Positions 21,680-33,600 of a stretch of 64,000 bases of DNA are shown here, piece by piece; the stretch's first letter is position 1, and every line of letters starts with the position of its first letter. This DNA comes from Haematococcus lacustris. Taxonomy: Eukaryota > Chlorophyta > Chlorophyceae > Chlamydomonadales > Haematococcaceae. Location of the stretch: assembly GCA_030144725.1 (NCBI GenBank), contig JASKMD010000028.1, positions 3,169,491-3,233,490 on the forward strand, in the 5' to 3' direction. The notes under the pieces are model-generated. The model saw only the letters and a program-made list of their open reading frames with translations. It made no database searches and had not been told where the DNA came from. The position numbers were made by a program, and so were the translations under genes.

Positions 21680-22575
21680 GACTAAGACATCATGCCGGCA
21701 GCAGTTGAGGTTGTACCATGCCCAGGAGCATGTCATTGAGAGTTTCCGCAAGAAGGTATGACCTGACCATGGCCCTGGCCCTGACCCTGACCCGTACCCG
21801 ACCCCGATCCTGACCCTGACCCTGATGCTGACCCTGACCCTGACCCGACCCGACCTGGTAATAGAGGGGATGAAATGGGTGTCCATGCGGTACTATGGTT
21901 GGGTGAAGGGGCTGGCGGTGTTCCTGGGAGCGGGTTGCTTCAGCCAGGGTGGGTGTAAGGCCAAGGGGGTGCGGGGGGGGTTGCGCAAGGTGGTGGAGCA
22001 GCCTAGCAGGCCCAGCACGTTTGTCAGACCTGACAAGTTGGTGATTGTGGATGAGTTCTGCACCAGCCGTGTCAGCTCAACTGTGCATGCCCCTCAGTGA
22101 GCTGCACCTGCCACGGGACCAGCCTAGGCCCGTAGCCTGGCTACCCCCAGCAGGCCAGGTGATTCAGCGGCTGGTGCGCCCAGCCTGTAGCCAACGGCGT
22201 GCTAAGTATATGCGGGGCCTGATGTGGTGGCAAGAGGTGCCACTCAGACCCCCCTCCACCTGCCCAGGTCCGACCTCCCCCAGCCCAGGACCAGCCACCT
22301 GCTGCAACTGGCCCAGCGCACCACCCCTGGCCCCCCCATGCAGCAGGTGGCAGGATCGAGACACCAACTCATGCCTCAACTTCCAGCGCATTGGGGAGAG
22401 TGTGCATTGCCCCTGGAGCTGTGCAGCTGGAAGGACCGTGAGGCTCTGCACCCCATTGGCGAGAAGTACCAGGGTCAATGACTGGCCGCCCAAGGTCAGG
22501 CAGCGGTCGCACCGGGCTGCAGAGTACAGGCCGGTCCTGCAACAACGCAAATGCCCAGTGGTTTCAGCTAGCTAG
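21680..22575 (+). pseudogene. Fanzor/TnpB-like nuclease, copy C: diverged C-terminal fragment with RuvC-II and RuvC-III
   Basis: Starts with QQLRLYHAQEHVIESFRKK (compare RQRLRLYGAQDRALEQFFNK in copy B), a donor at 21756, then a TGACCC-rich intron of about 100 bases. It resumes at about 21866 with MKWVSMRYYGWVKGLAVFLG. KLVIVDEFCTSRVSS gives the RuvC-II Glu, MRGLMWWQE corresponds to GLMWCP, and DRDTNSCLNFQRIGES gives the RuvC-III Asp. The tail NDWPPKVRQRSHRAAEYR is shared with fragment D. A stop (TGA at about 22099) or frame change between RuvC-II and the ribbon shows it is inactive as it stands. Confidence 0.6.
21759..21860. repeat. TGACCC-type short array in the intron of copy C
   Basis: Alternating CTGACCCTGACCCG / GACCCTGACCCTG units, similar in motif to the TGACC satellite of copy A. 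The same nuclease family thus carries the same satellite seed in different introns. Confidence 0.8.
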
Positions 22576-22595
22576 AACGAACGTGCCACCGGTGT

Positions 22596-22675
22596 GGGGT
22601 TTGTGGTCATCAAGGGTGCGACTGAGGACGCTTCGACTTGATTATAGCTGAGTGATTACCCACAGTCAGACATGT
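22596..22675 (+). repeat. Dispersed repeat, copy 2 (inverse of 4950-5040)
   Basis: GTCATCAAGGGTGCGACTGA and the following text to TTACCCACAGTCAGACATG match the reverse complement of the segment at 4950-5040 with few differences. It directly follows Fanzor copy C, so it may be the 3' end of that element. Confidence 0.6.
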
Positions 22676-22693
22676 TGTTCCATATTGACTGAG

Positions 22694-23056
22694 CTATGTT
22701 TGTTTGGAGGGTAGCAAAGCGCCAAAGAGGCGGCTGCCTCCCAGGCTTCTCTCCAGGGACAGTGATGTGTCAGTGTGTCAGTGTGGGCTTGGGGTCAGTA
22801 TGGCGTGCCCACACAGCGGGACATCCAGCTGCAGGCAGGAGTGGTGGCAGCTGGGCGGGCAGGTGGGCGGGCAATCAGGGAGGCCTGGAAGGAGAAGGCT
22901 GGCCGTGAGGAGGCTAACTTGCTGCCCACACAGCGGGACATCCAGCTGCAGGCAGGAGTGGTGGCACGTGCGCGGGGCCTCAGGGAGGCCCTGAAGCGTC
23001 AGATAGAGAATCCTTCTGGTTTGCTGGGATATGAGAACGCCCCGAAGTTGGTGTGA
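22694..23056 (+). other. Open frame with a 117-base tandem duplication
   Basis: From 22811 and again from 22928 the frame reads TQRDIQLQAGVVA. The unit of 39 codons is charged and helical (REAWKEKAGREEANLL). The frame ends at 23056 with LGYENAPKLV. I do not recognise the product. It could be a real exon of an unknown gene or more element-derived sequence. Confidence 0.3.
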
Positions 23057-23467
23057 CATCTGAACGGACATGTCTCGCCTCTTCTTCCCTCCAAGTCTCG
23101 CCCCTTATCGGTGTCAGTCTTGAAGATGAGTTGGGAGACAAACACGGGCCGTAGCGCGCGTGAAGGATGGCAAGGGAATGTCACGGCTGCGATGTCCCCG
23201 AGCGTTAATCACGGGGGGGCAAACCTTCATCGCTTTCATGAAGACCAGACACAGCACCTGCAATCTTACACATGCTTTCACGGGGACGAACTTCCACGCA
23301 CTGGGGAGCCGCTGCTATCCTTGCGTCGCAGCATCCACTCCAATGTGAGCTTGGACGCTTCTTGCATTCATGTGCAAGTGTGCTGATGAGGCTCGTAGGG
23401 TTGTAGAGAGGCTGTCATTATCCTCCACCCTTTGCGGGGCTTGAGTTCTCTTGTCCCTTCTTTGCAG

Positions 23468-24929
23468 GGCCCTAATAGCCTTCTTCCTACTGCTAAACTG
23501 CAAGATTTGTCGGTCGGGGCCCTATATGGATCCGGGTACCGCAACATGCAAGCCAAGGTCAAAGCTGCAGACAGTGTGATTCAAGGCATGGGCAGCAGGC
23601 TAGGGCCCTACACAGGCCGTGGGGTGACTCTGGGCGGCGCTATGGGCAACACCTTGAAGACAGCTACAGGCAGCCCTGCAGACAGCGGCGTGGTGTACGA
23701 ATACCCGACTGGCACCTACACCAGCAAGTCAGGGCTGCCGCCCTTGGCATACAAGCCCTGGTCCACGGAGTACGTTGACGAGTATCGCACGCCAGCAGTG
23801 AGTCACACCAGCCTGCATTTACAGGCGAACACGACAGTGGCTGGCAGGGGAGAGGTGTCAGGGTACACACACCAGCACCTTACAAAGCAGTCGAGACATC
23901 GAGTCCTTACATTTCTGTGCTCTTGGGCGAGTGCCAGCCTCACTGACTGGAAAAATATGGAAGGAACAACTCCCCTCTCCTGCAAGATCAGGGGTTGGCC
24001 TGTGGGTAGCCTCCCTCCACTACAGCTTCATCACTACAGCTCCAATGGGTCACCCTTAACAGCTACAAATCCCATCCCTGGTGGCGCAATCAACCCCTGG
24101 TCACTGGGCTTCCAGTCAAAACTAACAGCTTGATGCTTGCGAGGCTCAGTTTAGCTTGATTGCCCATAGGCCCGTGTTGCGGGCCCAGTCGTCATTGCTC
24201 CGTCGGTACTCTGCAGCCCGGCGCAGCCGCTGCCTGGCCTTGGGCAGCCGGTCCTTGACCAGCTTGTAGCCCTGCTGGTACTCCTAGCTAGGGGCAGGCG
24301 GCGCCTCACAGTCCAGCTGCAGACCTTAGGGAGCCTGCATTGCTAAGCAGGGAGCCTTATCAACCGTGACATCCCATGCTGCATGCTCTCTCCAATGCAT
24401 TGGGAGTTGAGGCCATACGGGAGCCTGGGGTGGTGCGAATGAGCCAGTTGCTGCAGGGGGCTGGGCACCAGGGTCCTGGGCAGGGGCAGTTGGGGGAGTT
24501 GGCACCTCATGGCACCACATAAGGCCCCGCACCGGCTTGCCATGCCGCTGGCTCCAGGCTGGGCGCAGCAGCCGCTGGGTCACCCGCCCTGTCAGGGGCC
24601 CTCAGGCTGTGGGTGGTGGGTAGTGGGTGGGGTGGAGGATAGGGGAGATGTGGCAGGGCTAGTTGGCCCCAATCTGGGCGGTTGTCAGGGTAGGCAGCCC
24701 AAGTGCTGCTGCCCTGCTCCCACCCTTTCCCGGCCCTGCTGGCTGTGCTCTGCAGGTCATGAAGGAGACGCTCAGCCGCATGACCGAGCACTATGGCACC
24801 GGGGACGCGCTGCGCACCAGCCGCTTCCAGCACCAGGGCTACCCGCCCTCATTCAACGCGCTGGAGAGCAGCTTGGGGAAGAGAGGGCAGACTGGACCAC
24901 GCCACGAGTCCCGGGTGGTGGCGTTCTGA
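23468..24929 (+). CDS. Unknown small protein, last two exons
   Basis: Exons 23468-23797 and 24756-24929 join in phase 0 across a 958-base intron and give about 167 residues. The product is rich in Gly, Tyr, Ser and Thr (YGSGYRNMQAK, PYTGRGVTLGGAMGNTL, YKPWSTEYVDEYRTPA, then SRFQHQGYPPSFNALESSLG) and ends in ESRVVAF. Low-complexity Tyr/Pro/Gly motifs like these occur in flagella-associated and microtubule inner proteins, but I see no diagnostic domain. Upstream exons exist, since the first exon here begins at a CAG acceptor; I could not place them with confidence. The intron contains an inverted Fanzor fragment. Confidence 0.5.
24170..24583 (-). pseudogene. Fanzor/TnpB-like nuclease, fragment D (inverted, in an intron)
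   Basis: On the minus strand: RLLRPAWSQRHGKPVRGLMW, then in another frame LNSQCIGES (compare ALNMQRIVES of RuvC-III), and further on GYKLVKDRLPKARQRLRRAA, matching the tail of copy C. Frames change at least twice, so it is a dead fragment. Confidence 0.55.
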
Positions 24930-27287
24930 CATGCAGCTGACGGCCTAAGCGCAGCGCTCCTGCAGCCCAGCCACATACGACATTAAGACGAAGAAAAAAG
25001 AAAGAAAACTACGCCCTCACCATTGGACGTGCATCAAGGGAGGAGAGTAGCCTCGGAGCGTGCCCTTGCTACCCTCCCACCAGAACCCCTCCTAGGGCAG
25101 GGTCAGAGTCGGAGTCAAGGTCAGGGTGGCGGTCATCTCATAGCCAACTGGCAGCACACTGATGTAGCGCTGATAGCCTGACACAGAGGATGAGCCACGC
25201 CGTGAGCCAGCACCAGGGCCATGTGGCGCCGCCTATACACACCCCTTCACCGCGCTCTACACAGCAGTGTAGTCCACCTCACCACCATACCCACCCATCC
25301 TAGGCTCAGGAGACCCTGCTTATGCCTAACACAGGCAGCCCCTTCATTCTCACCCTTTCATCCCGCTCTACATAGTAGGGGACACCTCATGGGCCGAGGC
25401 AGGACAACCTACCTGCCAGCTGCCCAGGCAATGGCTAGGGCCTGCCTTCACCACCATCTGCCAGCTCCATCACAGACGGTTTGGCTGCTGGCTGTGTGGT
25501 AGAGTGGGAATCCGGGCGTGGCAGATGGGGCACGCACACTGCCTTGCTGTGCCCTAGTGAGGTCAGAGGTGGTGGTGAACGTTCACAGCATAGGGAACAG
25601 CGCAGCAATTTGCTCGACACCCTTTGTCGTGTTGAGCTGCGGCAAGCAGCCAGCCAGGCCCAGGGACACTCTCTGTGAACCACTATAACTTTGGATCGAG
25701 CTGCTCCTGTTGCATAGGTTAGCGTTCTATACCCAGTTTATAGTGATTACAGAGCATGTATTGATGTATTCAATCTTAATTGTACTATACTCGTCGCACC
25801 GTCTCCAAGTCGCGCAAGGTTTGGGCAATACACGCGACATACCAGCCGTGCAGCACCGCATAATCGTCTCTTGGGCTGTGCAATGCGCAGGCGGTCGCTC
25901 AGTTTGTAAGCCCTTCTCTGGCGCACAGCCCATTCTTCACATGCTGCCGTTCATGGCGGCTTCCCGGTCCCGGTGTCGCTGCCGGGCGAGCGCAAGGAAA
26001 TGCTGAGTGGCGTCGTTGAGGCGAACACCGGCGGCCTGCGAGCGGTGGCGCCGCCAGGGGCCACATACAACGTATGCGTGCGACAGCATGCACCTCCCTC
26101 GTGATGAGGCATACAATGATCAGGCGTGTTCTCAAGCTCACGTTTGCACGCCTTGGCACCGCGGAGCACCTTGGCAGCGCCTGCTGCGTCGCAGCGGTGC
26201 TTAATCCGAGGACGAGCCCAAGCAGCGCACCTGGAAGCGCGATGCGTACATTTCTGCTATGTCAAGCCTGGCGCTGTTGACTGCCGCGCGGATAGCGGTG
26301 TAGGCAGTTCGAGTGGTAGGCGGCAGCCCGCTATCATGCATAGCTTGGAGGATCATCCCCATCTGCACCCCACACAACACGCACCGCTCCCGTGACTGGC
26401 AATCAAACAGACGGCTGCACTAGCTGGCAGCGTGAAGGCTCAGAGTAGGAGTGAGGGTCAAGTTCACATTGAATGAGCCACCAGCCACGAGGCGCTGCTG
26501 GGAGGCCATTCAAAGCCTATAGTACAATCCGTTTTGCTGGATCTGGAAGGGCAGGGGGTGGCACAGGCTGGTGGCTGGTAGTTGGGTTGGTTGTGTGGGC
26601 GGTACAGCATGACCTAGGCCTTTGCCCTGCTTCTTGAGCACGTGGGCCTCTGGATCACACATCACAGAGCGTGACACAGCCCTCCTGCCCTACCTTTCCA
26701 CATCACTGTCCCTCCCCCTCCTACTTGTAGGCACTGCCCATGTGGCCACAGAAGCATGGCAGGCAGCCAGCATGTCACATCCCTGCCCTGGCATCGCCTG
26801 AACTGGCATGATCACATGTGCATATGTGAGGGCGGCGGGGTTGATGATGCCTATGCAAGCGCACACATCAGGGGGCAAGTTGCAGCAGCAGCCAAGCAGG
26901 AAGCAGTAAACCCTGACTCCAGAACGTGGCTACATGTGCAAGTACCCTACATCAGCCAACCTGTGTACAGGCAGACCTTACTCATGTGCTCTGCAGCATC
27001 GCTTTGCAGTCCCAAGCCAACAGGCCTGGCTCCTGATCCCAACACTCCGTCCTTTGCTACTGCCCAAGCTTTTGTCAGGCACGTGTCTTGGGGACTAGCC
27101 ATCATTTGTATGTTCAGGATTCAAAAGATGGCTGTCATGCTGTCACGCTGTCACTGTACTTTCCATGCTGAGTTGCAAACAAGAAAACGGTTTTGAGGGT
27201 CAAAATGGATACGTTCCTCAAAAATCGAAAGGGAGACTGGGGTATCAATACAACATTTAAAGTTTACTTCTTGAATTAGGAGTACAG
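24930..27287. other. Gene-poor stretch
   Basis: No conserved exon found on either strand. Several frames of 60-150 codons exist but show no recognisable motif and no consistent splice pairing. Sequence becomes AT-richer at 25690-25800 and 27200-27280. Confidence 0.4.
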
Positions 27288-30200
27288 TCACCCACACACC
27301 TTGGTCAGGTCCAGCTGCGCAGCCCAGTGAACGAGGCCCTCATGTACTGCCCGGTAGGTGAGCTGCAGACCCGCCTCATTGGCCCGCCGCAGCCCTTCAG
27401 CCAACACCTCCGGCGCATCACACGCTATGCAAGCCTGAAGCCGGCAGCAGCATGCTTGCATGGAGCCTTGCCGTGACCATGTTGGGAGCATGGAGGCAAG
27501 CGAGAACAGCAGACAATTGAGCAGCTGGGCTGAGGCCAGGCAGCACTGTGTGCCGGTCAGCAGTATGGGGGGGTGCTTGGGGGGTCCAGGGGTGCGAGTA
27601 GGCCTGCCTTGATATGCTCAGGGGGCCCAGTGACAGTGGGTCAGTGACGGTGAAGGTGCTGAGACGGTGCTGGTCCCGTGACGGTGCAGGTGCAGTGACA
27701 ATGCAGCTGCAGTGACAGCTGTAACAGCCTCGAGGGGTCCAGGGGCAGTGGCTCGCGGGCAATGGGTGCGAAAAGAAAGAAATGCACACAACTCCAAGTT
27801 TTCATCGGCAGTGGGTGTAGGTAAGAGTGTGGATGCAGTGGGGGGTGGGTGAAAAGGCCCCGGGCGGAGGGTTGATGTGGGGGTAGGGTGGATGGGTGGG
27901 GCAGCCAGGTTGCTATGTGGTGAGCCATGCAGTGGGGGCTCCTGCATGTGGCAGGCACTCCATGCTGAGTCTGCAGCGCTGCTCAATAGGGTTACCCCCC
28001 TCCCCCTCCCCCTCCCCCTCCCCCTCCCCCTCCCCCTCCCCCTCCCCCTCCCCCTCCCCCTCCCCCTCCCCCTCCCCCTCCCCCTCCCCCTCCCCCTCCC
28101 CCTCCCCCTCCCCCTCCCCCTCCCCCTCCCCCTCCCCCTCCCCCTCCCCCTCCCCCTCCCCCTCCCCCTCCCCCTCCCCCTCCCCCTCCCCCTCCCCCTC
28201 CCCCTCCCCCTCCCCCTCCCCCTCCCCCTCCCCCTCCCCCTCCCCCTCCCCCTCCCCCTCCCCCTCCCCCTCCCCCTCCCCCTCCCGCTCCCGCTTCCTC
28301 AACCTAACAGGGTGCGGGGGGAGGGTGCATTCAATAGTTCGTCTAGGTGGAGCGTGGTGGGCGGAGTTTCCTTGCCCAAGCTAAGCAAAGCAGGGTGCCG
28401 CAGGCGGGGGGACAGCAGCCCAGGGCTGGGAAGGGCCAGCCAGGTTGGTGCAAGGCGGGGTGGGTGGGGGCGGGCAGGGAAGGTCAGGGCAGTGTGTGTG
28501 GGCTGCAGCCTAGGGCGCCAGGGGTACCCGGACAAAGGCCGCCGCATAGTACTCCCCGCCCACTGCCTCCAGCCTCCTGCTGTGCCTGGCTGCAGCTGCC
28601 CTGATGCACAGCGTCGCCTGCAGCAGGTCCCCGGCGTCCTCGGGGCTGCGTGCCAGGCGAGCCATCATGAACAAAGGCTTGGCGTCTGCAGGGTACAGGC
28701 AGCAGCAGACAGCGGGGGGCTGCAGGGCTGCAGGCCACTGGAGCGGCGGGCCAACACCACGCCAAGCTGTAGGCTGCAAGGAACCAATTGCTTGCTTGCT
28801 TGCTTGCCTATCTATCAACCCGCCCGCCCGCCCGCCCGCCCGCCCGCCCGCCCGCCCGCCCGCCCGCCCGCCCGCCCTATTTCGCCTGCCCGCCCGCCCT
28901 GCTCAGCCTGGCCACCGTCCCCCTAACCCGAGCCACACCCAAGGCCTCCGTCTGGCAGCGCTCCTGGATGTCCTCCAGGATGTGGCGCGTGCTCAATGGC
29001 CTCGGTGAGAACCACTCTGCACAGGCTCAGGCCAGCATGTAGCCGTGACGCACCACAGGTGTCAGCCTCGCAGCAGCAGCCGACTGGCCCTTGTGCAGGG
29101 GGAGGCTGCGGGGCTGCAGGGGCTGGCCTACCCTGCCCTGACTGGCTGGGCTCAGCCACGCCTGCCATTGCCTTTGACTACTAAATGTGCTGTTCCTGGC
29201 ACAGGAAGAAGCAAGGTGCAGGGCTGATGCAAAGCAAGCAGCAGAGAAATGGCTAGTTGATTGACAGGCAGGCGGGAAGGCAGGCCGGGGTGGGGAATGA
29301 GGGCTGCAGGAGGCTGCCGCTACAAAAGACAAGGTGAGGGCCCGGGCACGGGACGACAAGCAGGTGAGGCGGGCAGGGCAGGGGTCCAGACTCACCACGC
29401 TGCGCAGGCTGCATGACATGGACACGGAACTGAGCCGCCGTCGCCCGTGACCAGTTTGACTGGTGGGACCTGGTGCCAGGGCCTTGTCTCGCCCCTCCCT
29501 CACTCCCGCCCTGCCCCTCCCCCTCGTCCTCCCCTTCCCTTTTCCTCTCCTCCCTTTGCCAGTGGGAGGCCCAGCCAGCTGTCCAGCCAGCACCCAGGCC
29601 TCCCCCTATGCTGCCCTGGCCGCCCCAAGGCTGCGCCCCATTCAGCCCAGGTGCTGCTGGGCTGCGCTGCACTGCGGCTGACCTGACAGCGCTTGGCATG
29701 GGGCTGTGGGCAGGAGGCAGGGTGGTGGAGGGGGGGCCCAGGGCCTGGATGGGGGGAGACTGCCTGCTGCCGGGTGATATGCCTGGTGTGGGGGAGGCGC
29801 GAGTGGCTGCTGCCTCTTGGCCCCAGAGCAGGCTCCTCTCCCTCCGTGGAGGGCCCTGGTTCAGTCTCTGCTGCCCCTGATCTGGAGGACCCTCCCCCTG
29901 CCCCTCTGCCTGCCCCTCAGCTTCCCACTGCTCTTGCCGCTGCCGCTGTCGCTGCCGGCCCTGCCTTGGCACTGCCTGCAGCCTGGTCTTATTACCCGAT
30001 ATGCTCGGGGAGTGCTGGGCATCAGGCTGTTGTTGTGGGCTAGGCTGCTGCTGTCGCCCGTCCTGGGGACCGCCCTGCTGCCACTGGGGTTGGGGCTGGG
30101 CCTGACTACTATGAGGCAGTGAAAGTGTGATGGGTTGACCTTGAGACAGAGCATTTGCTCCAGGTACAGCAGGTTTGCCCATGCCTGTTGGCACAGACTG

Positions 30201-30524
30201 AAGTTCTGAGGCAGGCTGGTTTGTCTGCTTGGGCCGTTTGCGGTGGTGAGACCGCGACCCTGATCTTGTGATCTTGTCGACGGTTGTGTGGCTTGTGTGC
30301 ACAGTACTGTTGATACTGGAATCTGTAGCCTGACATGTTGCTCCTGGCTCCTGTGACCTCCTGGCGGCACTGGTGGGGTACCTGGCTGTGCTCAAGCAGG
30401 TAGGGCCCCCAGTGCTAGGGGAAGCCCGTCGGGCTGCAAGATGTGTTGGCGCAGGCCCAACCAGCTTCATGTGCCTGGGCCCGCAAGAGTTTAAGAGGTT
30501 GGGACACCCGCCCAGCAGCAGCAT
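27288..30524 (-). CDS. PPR-like helical-repeat protein (putative organelle RNA-binding)
   Basis: Four minus-strand exons join in phase: 30524-29396, 29016-28939, 28685-28528 and 27434-27288 (stop TGA). They give about 510 residues. Residues 1-375 are Ser/Gln/Pro-rich and unstructured, with an Arg-rich start that could be an organelle transit sequence. The C-terminal 130 residues look like alpha-alpha repeats: HILEDIQERCQTEALDAKPL, MMARLARSPEDAGDLLQATL, EYYAAAFVRACIACDAPEVL, AEGLRRANEAGLQLTYRAVH. That spacing and the 'GL-lTY-avh--LvhWA' pattern resemble PPR-type repeats of organelle RNA proteins. Family membership is tentative. Phase agreement over three junctions and coding-like helices are the main evidence that this is a gene. 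The last intron carries the CCCCTC array. Confidence 0.5.
27995..28287. repeat. CCCCTC hexanucleotide array
   Basis: Nearly perfect (CCCCTC)n for about 290 bases. On the minus strand, which is the coding strand of the surrounding gene, the intron RNA would be (GAGGGG)n, a strong G-quadruplex former. It opens three spurious dipeptide-repeat frames (PL, SP, EG). Confidence 0.98.
28818..28877. repeat. CCCG tetranucleotide array
   Basis: About fifteen CCCG units preceded by a short GCTT array (28793-28807). It lies in the intron between the second and third exons of the PPR-like gene. Confidence 0.95.
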
Positions 30525-30672
30525 CCTCGTAACGCTGAAATCAAGGAGACGTGTAGCCCCCGGCTAGTGATCGTGAGCGGCGGCAAGCAAGCAAGCAAGT
30601 TTTGTAAATCTCTTGCATCAAACTTTGTTAAATAGCCTGTGCGATTGTGCGCCTGTGGCTGGGCAGAAGGTG

Positions 30673-33600
30673 ATGGCGGCCATCAAGCGCGCTAAACAGG
30701 AGCCCAAGCCGGAATCAGACCTTAAGCACGAGGCGGACTTGAAGCTCGAGCAAGCGGACGATGAGGGCAACGATGCTGTGACCCAGTCGTTGAAATCTAT
30801 CGAGGACCTTCAACTGCAGCTTGACCAGGTTTGTATGTTGGCGCGCAGTTTCTGGGACCCCATTGGGTGTTGGGCCATGCAGGTACATCTCTTCACACGT
30901 TGGGGGCATGTTTGTCTGGGCCCACTGTAGCGATGGATGTCCTCCGTCCTCATTATCGTGCCATCGTTGGTACTGGGTGCAGATCAATGATGAGGCCAGC
31001 GAAGCAGTGCTGGAGGTTGAGAAAGAGTTCAACAAGAAGCGGCGACCCGTGTTTGAGCATCGCAACCTCATCATCAGCAGAATCCCGCGTTTCTGGAGCA
31101 CCACCCTGCTCAATCACCGCATCATACGTCAAATGGTCACCGAACATGACAGTGATTGCCTGGACTTCTGCACACAGGTCAGGCTGCAATGAGTAGCCTG
31201 TTTCTAAGGAAGCTGGCCCGGAAGCACCTTGTCAGCCTGCCACGCAAGTAGCCAGGGTGCATACAGCGGGCTGCCACATTGTGGGTGGTGCAGCATACAA
31301 CACAATGGCAATTAGCAATTGCTGCTTGTGTTGCTCGGTGCCCTACAGCTTGACGTGGAGGATTCTGAGGACATCAAGTCCGGATACAGCATCACGTTCA
31401 CGTTTGCACCAGACAACCCTTTCTTCTCAGAAGCGCAGCTTACAAAGGTGAGCCTGAGCTAAGAGACACAGCAGATGTGATAAGCATATAGAGTGGAGTG
31501 GGTCGGCAGGTTGGCAGCCACAACCAGCATGAGCCAACCAGGAGCCCTGTACAAAGCAAGGTAGGAGAGTAGCAGCAGGGCTCCAGTGCTTGACAAGCTG
31601 TGTGAACCAGGCTTCCTGCGACACAACAGATGCAACAGCCACAGTGTACCATACACTACCGAAGCCACTGTGTTCATCCATGTAGCTGAGGTTAGGATCA
31701 GCACGGACGCAGGACACTGGAGAACCAGCTGACAGGCACATGTGCCAGAGGGTCTTGGGCTTCAGTGCATAGCATGCTGTGAGTCATGGCATGCAGCAGC
31801 CTTACACATGCTGTTTGTGCATGCAGCGGTTTGTTTACTCGGAAGATGGCACACTAGACATCCAAGGCACAGTGCCCACCTGGGCAGAAGGCATGGTGAG
31901 CGGCTGCAGGCAGAGCAGGCTGTGAAAGGAACCGTGGGCAGCAATAGCATCAGCAAGGACAGCGGCAGAGGCACAAGCAGCACCAGCAGCAGCAGCAGCA
32001 GCAGCAGGGCCAGAAGCTACAGGGGCAGTGGCAAAGGTGCAGTGGCAGGGAAGTAAGTGAGAGGCCCTGGACTGCTGTCAGCAGCGCTCATTATGCAGGC
32101 GGGTACGTAGGTAGGTATGCAGGTAGGTAGGTTGGTAGGGCTGCAGCAGCCAAGGGAGGCTCCAGAATGCCAGGCAGCCAGTGTACCACGTGACCAGGGC
32201 TGGCCATGCTCAGCGGCCATGTGTAGCGGGCCAAAGGGTGCTGGGTAAGCAAGGTGCAGGGTCCAGGGCCACAGCAGGCAGCGCCCCTCCAGCCAAGAGT
32301 AGGTAGGGTCACAAACCAGCTCCTGTCCAGCCACCAGCTTTGGGTTGCCATGCTGGCCCTGACTACCCCTTCATGCAGCCTGCTTCTCACCTTGACTCTA
32401 CAGCAATGAAGCAACCCCTGCACCAGACACTCTGTACTCCCCCCCAGAGTGACCCATGAGTGACCCCCTGAGTACCCATGTTGAACTAGCTATGTTGCGC
32501 TGTACTCCCCTCCTGAGTGAAGCAGCAGCCCCCTAAAGAGAGTGAAGCAGCAACCCCCTCCCCTCGGTCGCTCCCCTAACAAGCTAGCGCATAATGGGAC
32601 ATGGCAGCATGATGGGACATGGGACATGGCAGCTATTGAAGAGGAGCCCTGGCAGCTGCAAACACGCCAGCGGCCCTAACCTTATCTATTAGCGACCCTG
32701 GTATGGTTCTCATCTGCAGCTTGTATGTGTTGATTGACCTGGTGTGGTTGAAGCCTAATTAGGCTGTGTCCTGGGTGCTGCAGGGACCCAGTGGTTCGGA
32801 GCAGGGCGCAGACGGCAAGCGGGGGCGAGAAGAGCGGGAGTACCGGCTCATGCTGTGGTTTGTAGAGCATGAGAAATTAGAGGTGTGACTGTGAGGCAGC
32901 ATGGCGTGGCATGCAGCCCATGCAAGCACTGTTAGCTGCAGCCAACTGGTTGACAGAGGGTGGTAGAATGCACATGCCAGGGGTTCAGGGGCAGAGCTGA
33001 GCAGCAGGTGTGGGTTACATGCCCGAGGGATGCTGCCAATCTGGATGCAAGCAAGGCGGCACTGTGCAAGGTTGGGTAGAGGAGAGGAAAAGGAAGGGAG
33101 GGAGGGGGGGAGGGAGGGAGGGGTGCCTGGGTGGGTGGCCAGGGCAAGTGACTGCTTGAGTACGGACGGCAGGGCTAAGCAGTGCCGGTAGCATGAGTAT
33201 GCCTCTTGTTATTCCTTGCAAGGCCTAGCTTGTTGATCTACATGTGCTTCCTTGCATGTCTGCAGCCGGGGGTGCATGATGAGCTGGCAGACCTGATCAA
33301 GGATGAGATCTGGCCCAACCCCTTGCGCTACTTCAACAACGAGGATGAAGGCGATGAGGGCGGCGAGGAGGAGTTGGAGGAGGCAGTGGAGGGGGACATG
33401 GCCGGCCTCATGGTGAGGGGGGGTTGCTGGCAGGGTCGGTGGTGCTGGGTGGCCAGGCGACCTGCCAGGGTGCAGGCTGTGAGCAAGCTGGCCATATCTC
33501 ACTGGGCAGCTCTGCGCCCAGCGCTGCATGGCACCCCTCACACCCAGCCCTGCATGTTACAGGCACTGGTAGCACTCAGGCAATGCCTGCAGCTTGGCTT

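Noticed and set aside
26756..27196. 146-codon plus-strand frame
   Set aside because: No motif, no splice partner and composition like the surrounding non-coding sequence.
27877..28926. Dipeptide-repeat proteins (Pro-Leu, Ser-Pro, Glu-Gly) from the CCCCTC array
   Set aside because: Repeat artefact inside an intron; the same array is open in three frames on two strands.
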